In this document: piece after piece, positions 27,231 to 41,460 of the stretch
Numbering within the stretch: position 1 is the first letter of the stretch
How the letters are laid out: each line of letters starts with the position of its first letter
From: Atherix ibis
Lineage: Eukaryota > Arthropoda > Insecta > Diptera > Athericidae
DNA length: 64,000 bases
Direction: 5' to 3'
Assembly: GCA_958298945.1 (NCBI GenBank)
Contig: OY282608.1
Span: 12,997,933-13,061,932 of the forward strand
Position numbers and translations under genes: made by a program
The notes under the pieces: generated by a model
Databases searched by the model: none
Seen by the model: the letters and a program-made list of their open reading frames with translations, nothing else
Told to the model about the DNA's origin: nothing

Positions 27231-30200
27231 AAACCAACAAACCAACAAACCAACAAACCAACAAACGAACAAGCCAACAAACCAACAAACCAACAAGCCA
27301 ACAAACCAACAAACCAACAAACCAACAAACCAACAAACCAACAAACCAACAAACCAACAAACCAACAAACCAACAAACCAACAAACCAACAAACCAACAA
27401 ACCAACAAACCAACAAACCAACAAACCAACAAGCCAACAAGCCAACAAACCAACAAACCAACAAACCAACAAACCAACAAACGAACAAACCAACAAACCA
27501 AAAAACCAACAAGCCAACAAGCCAACAAACCAACAAGCCAACAAACCAACAAGCCAAAAAGCCAACAAACCAACAAACCAACAAACCAACAAACAAACAA
27601 ACCAACAAACCAACAAGCCAACAAGCCAACAAAACAACAAACCAAAAACCAACAAACCAACAAACCAACAAGCCAACAAGCCAACAAACCAAAAAACCAA
27701 CAAACCAACAAACCAACAAACCAACAAGCCAACAAGCCAACAAACCAACAAGCAAACAAACCAACAAACCAACAAACCAACAAACCAACAAGCCAACAAA
27801 CCAACAAACCAACAAGCCAACAAACCAACAAACCAAAAAACTAACAATCCAACAAACCAACAAACCAACAGGCCAACAAACCAACAAACGAATAAACCAA
27901 AAAACCAATAAACCAACAAACCAACAAACCAACAAACCAACAAACCAAGAAACCAAAAAACCAACAAACCAACAAACCAACAAGCCAAACAAACCAACAA
28001 AAAAATAAAACAACAAACCAAAAAACCAACAAACCAACAAACCAACAAACCAACAAACCAACAAACCAAAAAACCAAAAAACTAACAAACCAACAAACCA
28101 ACAAGCAAACAAACCAACAAACCAACAAACCAATTAACCAACAAACCAACAAACCAACAAACCAACAAACCAACAAACCAACAAACCAACAAACCAACAA
28201 ACCAACAAACCAACAAACCAACAAACCTACAAAACAACAAACCAACAAACAAATAAACCAACAAACCAACAAACCAACAAACCACCAAACCAACAAACCA
28301 ACAAACAAATAAACCAACAAACCAACAAACTAACAAACCAACAAAGCAACAAACCAACAAACCAACAAACCAACAAACCAACAAACGAACAAACCAACAA
28401 ACCTACAAACCAAAAAACCAACAAACCAACAAACCAACAAGCCAACAAACCAACAAACCAACAAACCAACAAACCAGCAAACCAAAAAACCAAAAAACCA
28501 ACAAACCAACAAACCAACAAACCAACAAACCTACAAACCAATAAACCACCAAACCACCAAACCAACAAACCAACAAACCAACAAACCAACAAACCAACAA
28601 ACCAACAAACTAACAAACCAAAAAACCAACAAACCAACAAACCAACAAACCAACAAACCAACAAACCAACAAACCAACAAGCAAATAAACCAACAAACCA
28701 AAAAACCAACAAACCAACAAACCAAAAAACCAACAAACCAACAAACCAAAAAACCAACAAACCAACAAACCAACAAGCCAACAAACCAACACACCAATAA
28801 ACTAACAAACGAACAAACCAAGTAACCAAACGAACAAGCAAACGAACAAACCAACAAACAAACAAACCACCAAACGAACAAACCAACAAACCAAAAAACC
28901 AACAAGCCAACAAGCCAACAAACCAACAAGCCAACAAACGAACAAACCAACAAACCCACAAACCAACAAACCAACAAACCAACAAACCAAGAAACCAACA
29001 AACCAACAAACCAAGAAACCAACAAACCAACAAACAAACAAGCCAACAAACCAACAAACCAGCAAACCAACAAACCAACAAACCAACAAACCAACAAACC
29101 AACAAGCAAACAAGCCAACAAACCAACAAACCAACAAGCCAACAAACCAACAAACCAACAAACCAACAAACCAACAAACCAACAAACCAACAAACCAACA
29201 AACCAACAAACCAACAAACCAACAAACCAACAAACCAACAAACCAACAAACCAACAAACCAACAAACCAACAAACCAACAAACCAACAAACCAACAAACC
29301 AACAAACAAACAAACAAACAAACCAACAAACCAACAAGCCAACAAGCCAACAAACCAACAAACCAACAAACCAAAAAACGAACAAACCAACAAACTAAAA
29401 AACCAACAAGCCAACAAGCCAACAAACCAACAAGCCAACAAACCAACAAGCCAAAAAGCCAACAAACCAACAAACCAACAAACCAACAAACAAACAAACC
29501 AACAAACCAACAAGCCAAATAGCCAACAAAACAACAAACCAAAAACCAACAAACCAACAAACCAACAAGCCAACAAGCCAACAAACCAAAAAACCAACAA
29601 ACCAACAAACCAACAAACCAACAAGCCAACAAGCCAACAAACCAACAAACAAACAAACCAACAAACCAACAAACCAACAAACCAAAAAACTAACAATCCA
29701 ACAAACCAACAAACCAACAGGCCAACAAACCAACAAACCAACAAACGAATAAACCAAAAAACCAATAAACCAACAAACCAACAAACCAACAAACCAACAA
29801 ACCAACAAACTAAAAAACCAACAAACCAACAAACCAACAAGCCAAACAAACCAACAAAAAAATAAAACAACAAACCAAAAAACCAACAAACCAACAAACC
29901 AACAAACCAACAAACCAACAAACAAAAAAACCAAAAAACCAACAAACCAACAAACCAACAAGCAAACAAACCAACAAACCAACAAACCAATTAACCAACA
30001 AACCAACAAACCAACAAACCAACAAACCAACAAACCAACAAACCAACAAACCAACAAACCAACAAACCAACAAACCAACAAACCTACAAACCAACAAACC
30101 AACAAACAAATAAACCAACAAACCAACAAACCAATAAACCACCAAACCAACAAACCAACAAACAAATAAACCAACAAACCAACAAACTAACAAACCAACA

Positions 30201-30400
30201 AAGCAACAAACCAACAAACCAACAAACCAACAAACCAACCAACCAACAAACCAAAAAACCAACAAACCAAATAACCAAATAACCAACAAGCCAACAAACC
30301 AACAAACCAACAAACCAACAAACGAACAAACCAACAAACCTACAAACCAAAAAACCAACAAACCAACAAACCAACAAGCCAACAAACCAACAAACCAACA
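27231..30400 (+). repeat. Right-type higher-order block, two copies about 1.86 kb apart
   Basis: Cassettes at 27984 and 29841 (offset 1,857) and the AACAGGCC variant near 27871 and 29716 mark two related segments. From here on the array switches to the right subfamily (GAACAAGCAAACG, ACCACCAAACG). The marker near 28818 carries one extra A (CCAAACGAAC). The longest run of perfect octamers I noticed, about 19-20 units, lies at about 29146-29303. Confidence 0.65.
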
Positions 30401-33400
30401 AACCAACAAACCAGCAAACCAAAAAACCAAAAAACCAACAAACCAACAAACCAACAAACCAACAAACCTACAAACCAACAAACCACCAAACCACCAAACC
30501 AACAAACCAACAAACCAACAAACCAAATAACCAACAAGCCAACAAACCAACAAACCAACAAACCAACAAACGAACAAACCAACAAACCTACAAACCAAAA
30601 AACCAACAAACCAACAAACCAACCAACCAACAAACCAAAAAACCAACAAACCAAATAACCAACAAGCCAACAAACCAACAAACCAACAAACCAACAAACG
30701 AACAAACCAACAAACCTACAAACCTAAAAACCAACAAACCAACAAACCAACAAGCCAACAAACCAACAAACCAACAAACCAACAAACCAGCAAACCAAAA
30801 AACCAAAAAACCAACAAACCAACAAACCAACAAACCAACAAACCTACAAACCAACAAACCACCAAACCACCAAACCAACAAACCAACAAACAAACAAACC
30901 AAAAAACCAACAAACCAACAAACCAAAAAACCAACAAACCAACAAACCAACAAGCCAACAAACCAACACACCAATAAACTAACAAACGAACAAACCAAGT
31001 AACCAACGAACAAGCAAACGAACAAACCAACAAACAAACAAACCACCAAACGAACAAACCAACAAACCAACAAACCAAAAAACCAACAAGCCAACAAGCC
31101 AACAAACCAACAAGCCAACAAACGAACAAACCAACAAACCAACAAACCAACAAACCAACAAACCAACAAACCAAGAAACCAACAAACCAACAAACCAAGA
31201 AACCAACAAACCAACAAACAAACAAGCCAACAAACCAACAAACCAGCAAACCAACAAACCAACAAACCAACAAACCAACAAACAAATAAACCAACAAACC
31301 AACAAACCAACAAACCAACAAACCAATAAACCAAAAAACCAACAAACCAACAAGCCAACAAGCCAACAAACCAACAAACTAACAAACCAACAAACGAACT
31401 AACCAACAAACCAACAAGCCAACAAGCCAACAAACCAACAAACCAACAAATCAACAAACCAACTAACTAAGTAACCAACAAGCCAATAAACCAACAAACC
31501 AACAAACCAACAAACCAAAAAACCAACAAACCAACAAACCAACAAGCCAAACAAACCAACAAAAAAATAAAACAACAAACCAAAAAACCAACAAACCAAC
31601 AAACCAACAAACCAACAAACCAACAAACCAACAAACCAACAAACCAAAAAACCAAAAAACCAACAAACCAACAAACCAACAAACCAACAAGCCAATAAAC
31701 CAACAAACCAACAAACCAATTAACCAACAAACCAACAAATCAACAAACCAACAAACCAACAAACCAACAAACCAACAAACCAACAAACCTACAAACCAAC
31801 AAACCAACAAACAAATAAACCAACAAACCAACAAACCAACAAACCAACAAACCAACAAACCAACAAACAAATAAACCAACAAACCAACAAACTAACAAAC
31901 AAACAAAGCAATAAACCAACAAACCAACAAACCAACAAACCAAAAAACCAACAAACACAAAAACCAACAAGCCAACAAACCAACAAACCAACAAACCAAC
32001 AAACGAACAAACCAACAAACCAACAAACCTACAAACCTACAAACCAAGAAACCAACAAACCAACAAACCAACAAGCCAACAAACCAACAAACCAACAAAC
32101 CAACAAACCAGCAAACCAAAAAACCAAAAAACCAACAAACCAACAAACCAACAAACCAACAAACCAACAAACCACCAAACCAACAAACCAACAAACCAAC
32201 AAACCAACAAACCAACAAACCAACAAACCAAAAAACCAACAAACCAACAAACTAACAAACCAATAAGCAAATAAACCAACAAACCAACAAACTAACAAAC
32301 CAACAAATCAAAAAACCAACAAACCAAAAAACCAAAAAACCAACAAACCAACAAACCAACAAGCCAACAAACCAACAAACCAACAAACTAACAAACGAAC
32401 AAACCAAGTAACCAATGAACAAGCAAACGAACAAACCAACAAACAAACAAACCACCAAACGAACAAACCAACAAACCAAAAAACCAACAAGCCAATAAGC
32501 CAACAAACCAACAAGCCAACAAACGAACAAACCAACAAACCAACAAACCAACAAACCAACAAACCAACAAACCAAGAAAGCAACAAACCAACAAACCAAC
32601 AAACCAAGAAACCAACAAACCAACAAACAAACAAGCCAACAAACCAACAAACCAACAAACCAACAAACTAACAAACCAACAAACCAACAAACCAAGAAAC
32701 CAACAAACCAACAAACCAAGAAACCAACAAACCAACAAACAAACAAGCCAACAAACCAACAAACCAGCAAACCAACAAACCAACAAACCAACAAACCAAC
32801 AAACAAATAAACCAACAAACCAACAAACCAACAAACCAACAAACCAACTAACCAAAAAACCAACAAACCAACAAGCCAACAAGCCAACAAACCAACAAAC
32901 TAACAAACCAACAAACGAACTAACCAACAAACCAACAAGCCAACAAGCCAACAAACCAACAAACCAACAAACCAACAAATCAACAAACCAACAAACTAAG
33001 TAACCAACAAGCCAACAAACCAACAAACCAACAAACCAACAAACCAAAAAACCAACAAACCAACAAACCCACAAGCCAAACAAACCAACAAAAAAATAAA
33101 ACAACAAACCAAAAAACCAACAAACCAACAAACCAACAAACCAACAAACCAAAAAACCAAAAAACCAACAAACCAACAAACCAACAAACCAACAAGCCAA
33201 CAAACCAACAAACCAACAAACCAATTAACCAACAAACCAACAAACCAACAAACCAACAAACCAACAAACCAACAAACCAACAAACCAACAAACCTACAAA
33301 CCAACAAACCAACAAACAAATAAACCAACAAACCAACAAACCAACAAACCAACAAACCAACAAACCAACAAACAAATAAACCAACAAACCAACAAACTAA

Positions 33401-33600
33401 CAAACAAACAAAGCAATAAACCAACAAACCAACAAACCAACAAACCAAAAAACCAACAAACACAAAAACCAACAAGCCAACAAACCAACAAACCAACAAA
33501 CCAACAAACGAACAAACCAACAAACCTTAAACCAAGAAACCAACAAACCAACAAACCAACAAGCCAACAAACCAACAAACCAACAAACCAACAAACCAGC
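30401..33600 (+). repeat. Right-type block R1, copy 1 (offset 3.9 then 3.6 kb)
   Basis: Related to about 34.4-37.2 kb. Segments starting at 32029 and 35935, and at 32308 and 36214, match at offset 3,906. Segments starting at 32980 and 36598, and the cassettes 33075 and 36693, match at offset 3,618. The difference of 288 bp is exactly 36 octamers, present here and absent from the second copy. It carries CCAAGTAACCAATG near 32405. Confidence 0.7.
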
Positions 33601-34400
33601 AAACCAAAAAACCAAAAAACCAACAAACCAACAAACCAACAAACCAACAAACCAACAAACCACCAAACCAACAAACCAACAAACCAACAAACCAACAAAC
33701 CAACAAACCAACAAACCAAAAAACCAACAAACCAACAAACCAACAAACCAACAAACCAACAAACCAACAAACCAACAAACCAACAAACCAACAAACCAAC
33801 AAGCCAACAAACCAACAAACCAACAAGCCAACAAACCAACAAACCAAAAAACTAACAATCCAACAAACCAACAAACCAACAGGCCAACAAACCAACAAAC
33901 CAACAAACGAATAAACCAAAAAACCAATAAACCAACAAACCAACAAACCAACAAACCAACAAACCAACAAACCAAAAAACCAACAAACCAACAAACCAAC
34001 AAGCCAAACAAACCAACAAAAAAATAAAACAACAAACCAAAAAACCAACAAACCAACAAACCAACAAACCAACAAACCAACAAACCAACAAACCAAAAAA
34101 CCAAAAAACCAACAAACCAACAAACCAACAAGCAAACAAACCAACAAACCAACAAACCAATTAACCAACAAACCAACAAACCAACAAACCAACAAACCAA
34201 CAAACCAACAAACCAACAAACCAACAAACCAACAAACCAACAAACCAACAAACCAACAAACCTACAAACCAACAAACCAACAAACAAATAAACCAACAAA
34301 CCAACAAACCAATAAACCACCAAACCAACAAACCAACAAACTAATAAACCAACAAACCAACAAACTAACAAACCAACAAAGCAACAAACCAACAAACCAA
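33601..34400 (+). repeat. Satellite, stretch related to 29.7-30.2 kb
   Basis: Octamer array with no gene. The order ACTAACAATCC, AACAGGCC (near 33881), ACGAATAA, cassette (34003), CCAATTAACC follows that at about 29.69-30.0 kb and 57.45-57.79 kb, so this piece has relatives on both sides at long distance. Confidence 0.6.
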
Positions 34401-37300
34401 CAAACCAACAAACCAAAAAACCAACAAACCAAATAACCAACAAGCCAACAAACCAACAAACCAACAAACCAACAAACGAACAAACCAACAAACCTACAAA
34501 CCAAAAAACCAACAAACCAACAAACCAACAAGCCAACAAACCAACAAACCAACAAACCAACAAACCAGCAAACCAAAAAACCAAAAAACCAACAAACCAA
34601 CAAACCAACAAACCAACAAACCTACAAACCTACAAACCAACAAACCACCAAACCACCAAACCAACAAACCAACAAACCAACAAACCAACAAACCAACAAA
34701 CCAACAAACCAACAAACCAACAAACTAACAAACCAAAAAACCAACAAACCGACAAACCAACAAACCAACAAACCAACAAACCAACAAGCAAATAAACCAA
34801 CAAACCAAAAAACCAACAAACAAACAAACCAAAAAACCAACAAACCAACAAACCAAAAAACCAACAAACCAACAAACCAACAAGCCAACAAACCAACACA
34901 CCAATAAACTAACAAACGAACAAACCAAGTAACCAACGAACAAGCAAACGAACAAACCAACAAACAAACAAACCACCAAACGAACAAACCAACAAACCAA
35001 AAAACCAACAAGCCAACAAGCCAACAAACCAACAAGCCAACAAACGAACAAACCAACAAACCAACAAACCAACAAACCAACAAACCAACAAACCAAGAAA
35101 CCAACAAACCAACAAACCAAGAAACCAACAAACCAACAAACAAACAAGCCAACAAACCAACAAACCAGCAAACCAACAAACCAACAAACCAACAAACCAA
35201 CAAACAAATAAACCAACAAACCAACAAACCAACAAACCAACAAACCAACAAACCAAAAAACCAACAAACCAACAAGCCAACAAGCCAACAAACCAACAAA
35301 CTAACAAACCAACAAACGAACTAACCAACAAAACAACAAGCCAACAAGCCAACAAACCAACAAACTAACAAATCAACAAAACAACAAACTAAGTAACCAA
35401 CAAGCCAATAAACCAACAAACCAACAAACCAACAAACCAAAAAACCAACAAACCAACAAACTAACAAGCCAAACAAACCAACAAAAAAATAAAACAACAA
35501 ACCAAAAAACCAACAAACCAACAAACCAACAAACCAACAAACCAACAAACCAACAAACCAACAAACCAACAAACCAACAAACCAAAAAACCAAAATACCA
35601 ACAAACCAACAAACCAACAAACCAACAAGCCAACAAACCAACAAACCAACAAACCAATTAACCAACAAACCAACAAATCAACAAACCAACAAACCAACAA
35701 ACCAACAAACCAACAAACCAACAAACCTACAAACCAACAAACCAACAAACCAACAAACCAACAAACCAACAAACCAACAAACAAATAAACCAACAAACCA
35801 ACAAACTAACAAACAAACAAAGCAATAAACCAACAAACCAACAAACCAACAAACCAAAAAACCAACAAACACAAAAACCAACAAGCCAACAAACCAACAA
35901 ACCAACAAACCAACAAACGAACAAACCAACAAACCTACAAACCTACAAACCAAGAAACCAACAAACCAACAAACCAACAAGCCAACAAACCAACAAACCA
36001 ACAAACCAACAAACCAGCAAACCTAAAAACCAAAAAAACAACAAACCAACAAACCAACAAACCAACAAACCAACAAACCACCAAACCAACAAACAAACAA
36101 ACCAACAAACCAACAAACCAACAAACCAACAAACCAAAAAACCAACAAACCAACAAACCAACAAACCAATAAGCAAATAAACCAACAAACCAACAAACTA
36201 ACAAACCAACAAATCAAAAAACCAACAAACCAAAAAACCAAAAAACCAACAAACCAACAAACCAACAAGCCAACAAACCAACAAACCAACAAACTAACAA
36301 ACGAACAAACCAAGTAACCAATGAACAAGCAAACGAACAAACCAACAAACAAACAAACCACCAAACGAACAAACCAACAAACCAACAAACCAACAAACCA
36401 ACAAACCAACAAACCAACAAACCAACAAACCAACAAACCAAGAAACCAAGAAACCAACAAACCAACAAACCAAGAAACCAACAAACCAACAAGCCAACAA
36501 GCCAACAAACCAACAAACTAACAAACCAACAAACGAACTAACCAACAAACCAACAAGCCAACAAGCCAACAAACCAACAAACCAACAAACCAACAAATCA
36601 ACAAACCAACAAACTAAGTAACCAACAAGCCAACAAACCAACAAACCAACAAACCAACAAACCAAAAAACCAACAAACCAACAAACCCACAAGCCAAACA
36701 AACCAACAAAAAAATAAAACAACAAACCAAAAAACCAACAAACCAACAAACCAACAAACCAACAAACCAAAAAACCAAAAAACCAACAAACCAACAAACC
36801 AACAAACCAACAAGCCAACAAACCAACAAACCAACAAACCAATTAACCAACAAACCAACAAACCAACAAACCAACAAACCAACAAACCAACAAACCAACA
36901 AACCAACAAACCTACAAACCAACAAACCAACAAACAAATAAACCAACAAACCAACAAACCAACAAACCAACAAACCAACAAACCAACAAACAAATAAACC
37001 AACAAACCAACAAACTAACAAACAAACAAAGCAATAAACCAACAAACCAACAAACCAACAAACCAAAAAACCAACAAACACAAAAACCAACAAGCCAACA
37101 AACCAACAAACCAACAAACCAACAAACGAACAAACCAACAAACCTAAAACCAAGAAACCAACAAACCAACAAACCAACAAGCCAACAAACCAACAAACCA
37201 ACAAACCAACAAACCAGCAAACCAAAAAACCAAAAAACCAACAAACCAACAAACCAACAAACCAACAAACCAACAAACCACCAAACCAACAAACCAACAA
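34401..37300 (+). repeat. Right-type block R1, copy 2
   Basis: Second copy of about 30.4-33.6 kb, with cassettes at 35468 and 36693. It lacks 288 bp (36 octamers) found in the first copy between the 3,906 and 3,618 offset zones. It carries the rare ACAAAAACC near 35873, also seen at 31957, 33462 and 37080. Confidence 0.7.
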
Positions 37301-38700
37301 ACCAACAAACCAACAAACCAACAAACCAACAAACCAACAAACCAAAAAACCAACAAACCAACAAACCAACAAACCAACAAACCAACAAACCAACAAGCAA
37401 ATAAACCAACAAACCAACAAACCAACAAACCAACAAACCAAAAAACCAACAAACCAACAAACCAAAAAACCAACAAACCAACAAACCAACAAGCCAACAA
37501 ACCAACAAACCAACAAACTAACAAACGAACAAACCAAGTAACCAATGAACAAGCAAACGAACAAACCAAAAAACAAACAAACCACCAAACGAACAAACCA
37601 ACAAACCAAAAAACCAACAAGGCAACAAGCCAACAAACCAACAAGCCAACAAACGAACAAACCAACAAACCAACAAACCAACAAACCAACAAACCAACAA
37701 ACCAAGAAACCAACAAACCAACAAACCAACAAACCAACAAACCAAGAAACCAACAAACCAACAAACAAACAAGCCAACAAACCAACAAACCAACAAACCA
37801 ACAAACCAACAAACCAACAAACCAACAAACCAACAAACGAACAAACCAACAAACAAATAAACCAACAAACCAACAAACCAACAAACCAACAAACCAACAA
37901 ACCAAAAAACCAACAAACCAACAAGCCAACAAACCAACAAACCAACAAACTAACAAACCAACAAACCAACTAACCAACAAACCAACAAGCCAACAAGCCA
38001 ACAAACCAACAAACCAACAAACCAACAAATCAACAAATCAACAAACTAAGTAACCAACAACCCAACAAACCAACAAACCAACAAGCCAACAAACAAATAA
38101 ACCAACAAACCAACAAACCAACAAACCAATAAACCAACAAACCAACAAACCAACAAGCCAACAAGCCAACAAACCAACAAACTAACAAACCAACAAACGA
38201 ACTAACCAACAAACCAACAAGCCAACAAGCCAACAAACCAACAAACCAACAAACCAAAAAATCAACAAACCAACAAACTAAGTAACCAACAACCCAACAA
38301 ACCAACAAACCAACAAGCCAACAAACAAATAAACCAACAAACCAACAAACCAACAAACCAATAAACCAACAAACCAACAAACCAACAAGCCAACAAGCCA
38401 ACAAACCAACAAACCAACAAACCAACAAACAAAGTAACCAACAAGCCAACAAACCAACAAACTAAGTAACGAACAAGCCAACAAACCAACAAACCAACAA
38501 GCCAAGAAGCCAACAAACCAACAAACCAACAAGCCAACAAACCAACAAACCAACAAACCAACAAGCCAACAAACCAACAAACAAATAAACCAACAAACCA
38601 ACAAACCACAAACCAACAAACCAACAAACCAAAAAACCAACAAACCAACAAGCCAACAAGCCAACAAACCAACAAACTAACAAACCAACAAACGAACTAA
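37301..38700 (+). repeat. Satellite with a 232-bp (29-octamer) local duplication
   Basis: The sequence around CTAAGTAACCAACAACCC at 38046 is repeated at 38278, an offset of 232 bp or exactly 29 octamers. The same kind of unit recurs at 51285 and 51509 (224 bp, 28 octamers). The stretch also holds CCAAGTAACCAATG near 37537. No gene is seen. Confidence 0.65.
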
Positions 38701-39400
38701 CCAACAAACCAACAAGCCAATAAGCCAACAAACCAACAAACCAACAAACCAACAAACCAAAAAACCAAAAAACCAACAAATCAACAAGCCAAACAAACCA
38801 ACAAAAAAATAAAACAACAAACCAACAAGCCAACAAACCAACAAACCAACAAACCAACAAAGCAACAAACCAAAAAACCAACAAACCAACAAACCAACAA
38901 ACCAACAAACCAACAAACCAACAAACCAACAAACCAACAAACCAACAAACCATCAAACCAACAAACCAACAAACAAACAAACAAACAAACCAACAAACCA
39001 ACAAGCAAACAAGCCAACAAGATAATAAGCCAACAAACCAACAAACCAACAAACCAACAAACCAAAAAACCAAAAAACCAACAAACCAACAAGCCAAACA
39101 AACCAACAAAAAAATAAAACAACAAACCAACAAGCCAACAAACCAACAAACCCACAAACCAACAAAGCAGCAAACCAAAAAACCAACAAACCAACAAACC
39201 AACAAACCAACAAACCAACAAACCAACAAACCAACAAACCAACAAACCAACAAACCAACAAACCAACAAACCAACAAACCAACAAACAAACAAACAAACA
39301 AACCAACAAACCAACAAGCAAACAAGCCAACAAACCAACAAACCAACAAACCAACAAACGAACAAACCAACAAACCAAAAAAACCAACAAGCCAACAAGC
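38701..39400 (+). repeat. Satellite with two closely spaced cassettes
   Basis: Cassettes at 38788 and 39093 are only 305 bp apart, the closest pair in the window. Between them lie a run of perfect octamers, an (ACAA)n run near 38970 and a singular AAGATAATAAGCC near 39019. After the second cassette an (ACAA)n run recurs near 39287. No gene is seen. Confidence 0.6.
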
Positions 39401-40920
39401 CAACAAACCAACAAGCCAACAAACCAACTAGCCAAAAAGCCAACAAACCAACAAACCAGCAAACCAACAAACCAACAAACAAACAAACCAACAAACCAAC
39501 AAGCCAACAAGCCAACAGGCCAACAAGCCAACAAACCAACAAACCTACAAACCAACAAACCAACAAACAAATAAACCAACAAACCAACAAACCAACAAAC
39601 CACCAAACCAACAAACCAACAAACAAATAAACCAACAAGCCAACAAACTAACAAACCACCAAAGCAACAAACCAACAAACCAACAAACCAAAAAACCAAC
39701 AAACCAACAAACCAACAAGCCAAACAAACCAACAAAAAAATAAAACAACAAACCAAAAAACCAACAAACCAACAAACCAACAAACCAACAAACCAACAAA
39801 CCAACAAACCAACAAACCAACAAGCCAACAAACCAACAAACCAACAAACCAATTAACCAACAAACCAACAAACCAACAAACCAGCAAACCAACAAACCAA
39901 CAAACCAACAAACCAACAAACCAACAAACCAACAAACCAACAAACCAACAAACCAACAAACCTACAAACCAACAAACCAACAAACAAATAAACCAACAAA
40001 CCAACAAACCAACAAACCACCAAACCAACAAACAAAAAAACCAACAAACCAAGAAACTAACAAACCACCAAAGCAACAAACCAACAAGCCAACAAACCAA
40101 CAAACCAACAAACCAACAAACGAACAAACCAACAAACCAAAAAAACCAACAAGCCAACAAGCCAACAAACCAACAAGCCAACAAACCAACTAGCCAAAAA
40201 GCCAACAAACCAACAAACCAGCAAACCAACAAACCAACAAACAAACAAACCAACAAACCAACAAGCCAACAAGCCAACAGGCCAACAAGCCAACAAACCA
40301 ACAAACCTACAAACCAACAAACCAACAAACAAATAAACCAACAAACCAACAAACCAACAAACCACCAAACCAACAAACCAACAAACAAATAAACCAACAA
40401 GCCAACAAACTAACAAACCACCAAAGCAACAAACCAACAAACCAACAAACCAAAAAACCAACAAACCAACAAACCAACAAGCCAAACAAACCAACAAAAA
40501 AATAAAACAACAAACCAAAAAACCAACAAACCAACAAACCAACAAACCAACAAACCAACAAACCAACAAACCAACAAACCAACAAGCCAACAAACCAACA
40601 AACCAACAAACCAATTAACCAACAAACCAACAAACCAACAAACCAACAAACCAACAAACCAACAAACCAACAAACCAACAAACCAACAAACCAACAAACC
40701 AACAAACCAACAAACCAACAAACCAACAAACCTACAAACCAACAAACCAACAAACAAATAAACCAACAAACCAACAAACCAACAAACCACCAAACCAACA
40801 AACAAAAAAACCAACAAACCAAGAAACTAACAAACCACCAAAGCAACAAACCAACAAACCAACAAACCAACAAACCAACAAACCAACAAGCCAACAAGCC
40901 AACAAACCAACAAACAAACA
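39401..40920 (+). repeat. 762-bp tandem duplication
   Basis: Cassettes at 39719 and 40481 lie 762 bp apart, and the variant order on both sides repeats at that offset: ACTAGCC near 39427 and 40189, AACAGGCC near 39499 and 40277, ACCACCAAAGC near 39657 and 40424. It includes one of only two small groups of CTAGCC in the window; the other is near 56697. Edges are approximate. Confidence 0.75.
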
Positions 40921-41460
40921 AACCAACAAACCAACAAACCAACAAACCAACAAGCCAACAAACCAACAAACCAACAAGCCAACAAACCAACAAACCAAAA
41001 AACTAACAATCCAACAAACCAACACACCAACAAACAAACAAACAAACAAACCAACAAACCAACAAGCAAACAAGCCAACAAACCAACAAACCAACAAACC
41101 AACAAACGAACAAACCAACAAACCAAAAAACAAACAAGCCAACAGGCCAACAAACCAACAAGCCAACAAACCAACAAGCCAAAAATCCAACAAACCAACA
41201 AACCAACAAACCAACAAACAAACAAACCAACAAACCAACAAGCCAACAAGCCAACAAACCAACAAACCAAAAACCAACAAACCAACAAACCAACAAGCCA
41301 ACAAGCCAACAAACCAAAAAACCAACAAACCAACAAACCAACAAACCGACAAACCAACAAGCCAACAAACCAACAAACCAACAAACCTACAAACCAACAA
41401 ACCAACAAACAAATAAACCAACAAACCAACAAACCAACAAACCACCAAACCAACAAACCA
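40921..41460 (+). repeat. Satellite rich in GCCAACAA, related to 46.5-47.0 kb
   Basis: Octamer array with no gene. The order CCAACACACC near 41030, (ACAA)n, ACCAAAAAACAAAC near 41125, AAAAATCC near 41182 and ACCGACAA near 41345 recurs at about 46.63-46.98 kb, so this segment was copied together with the block that follows it. Confidence 0.6.
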
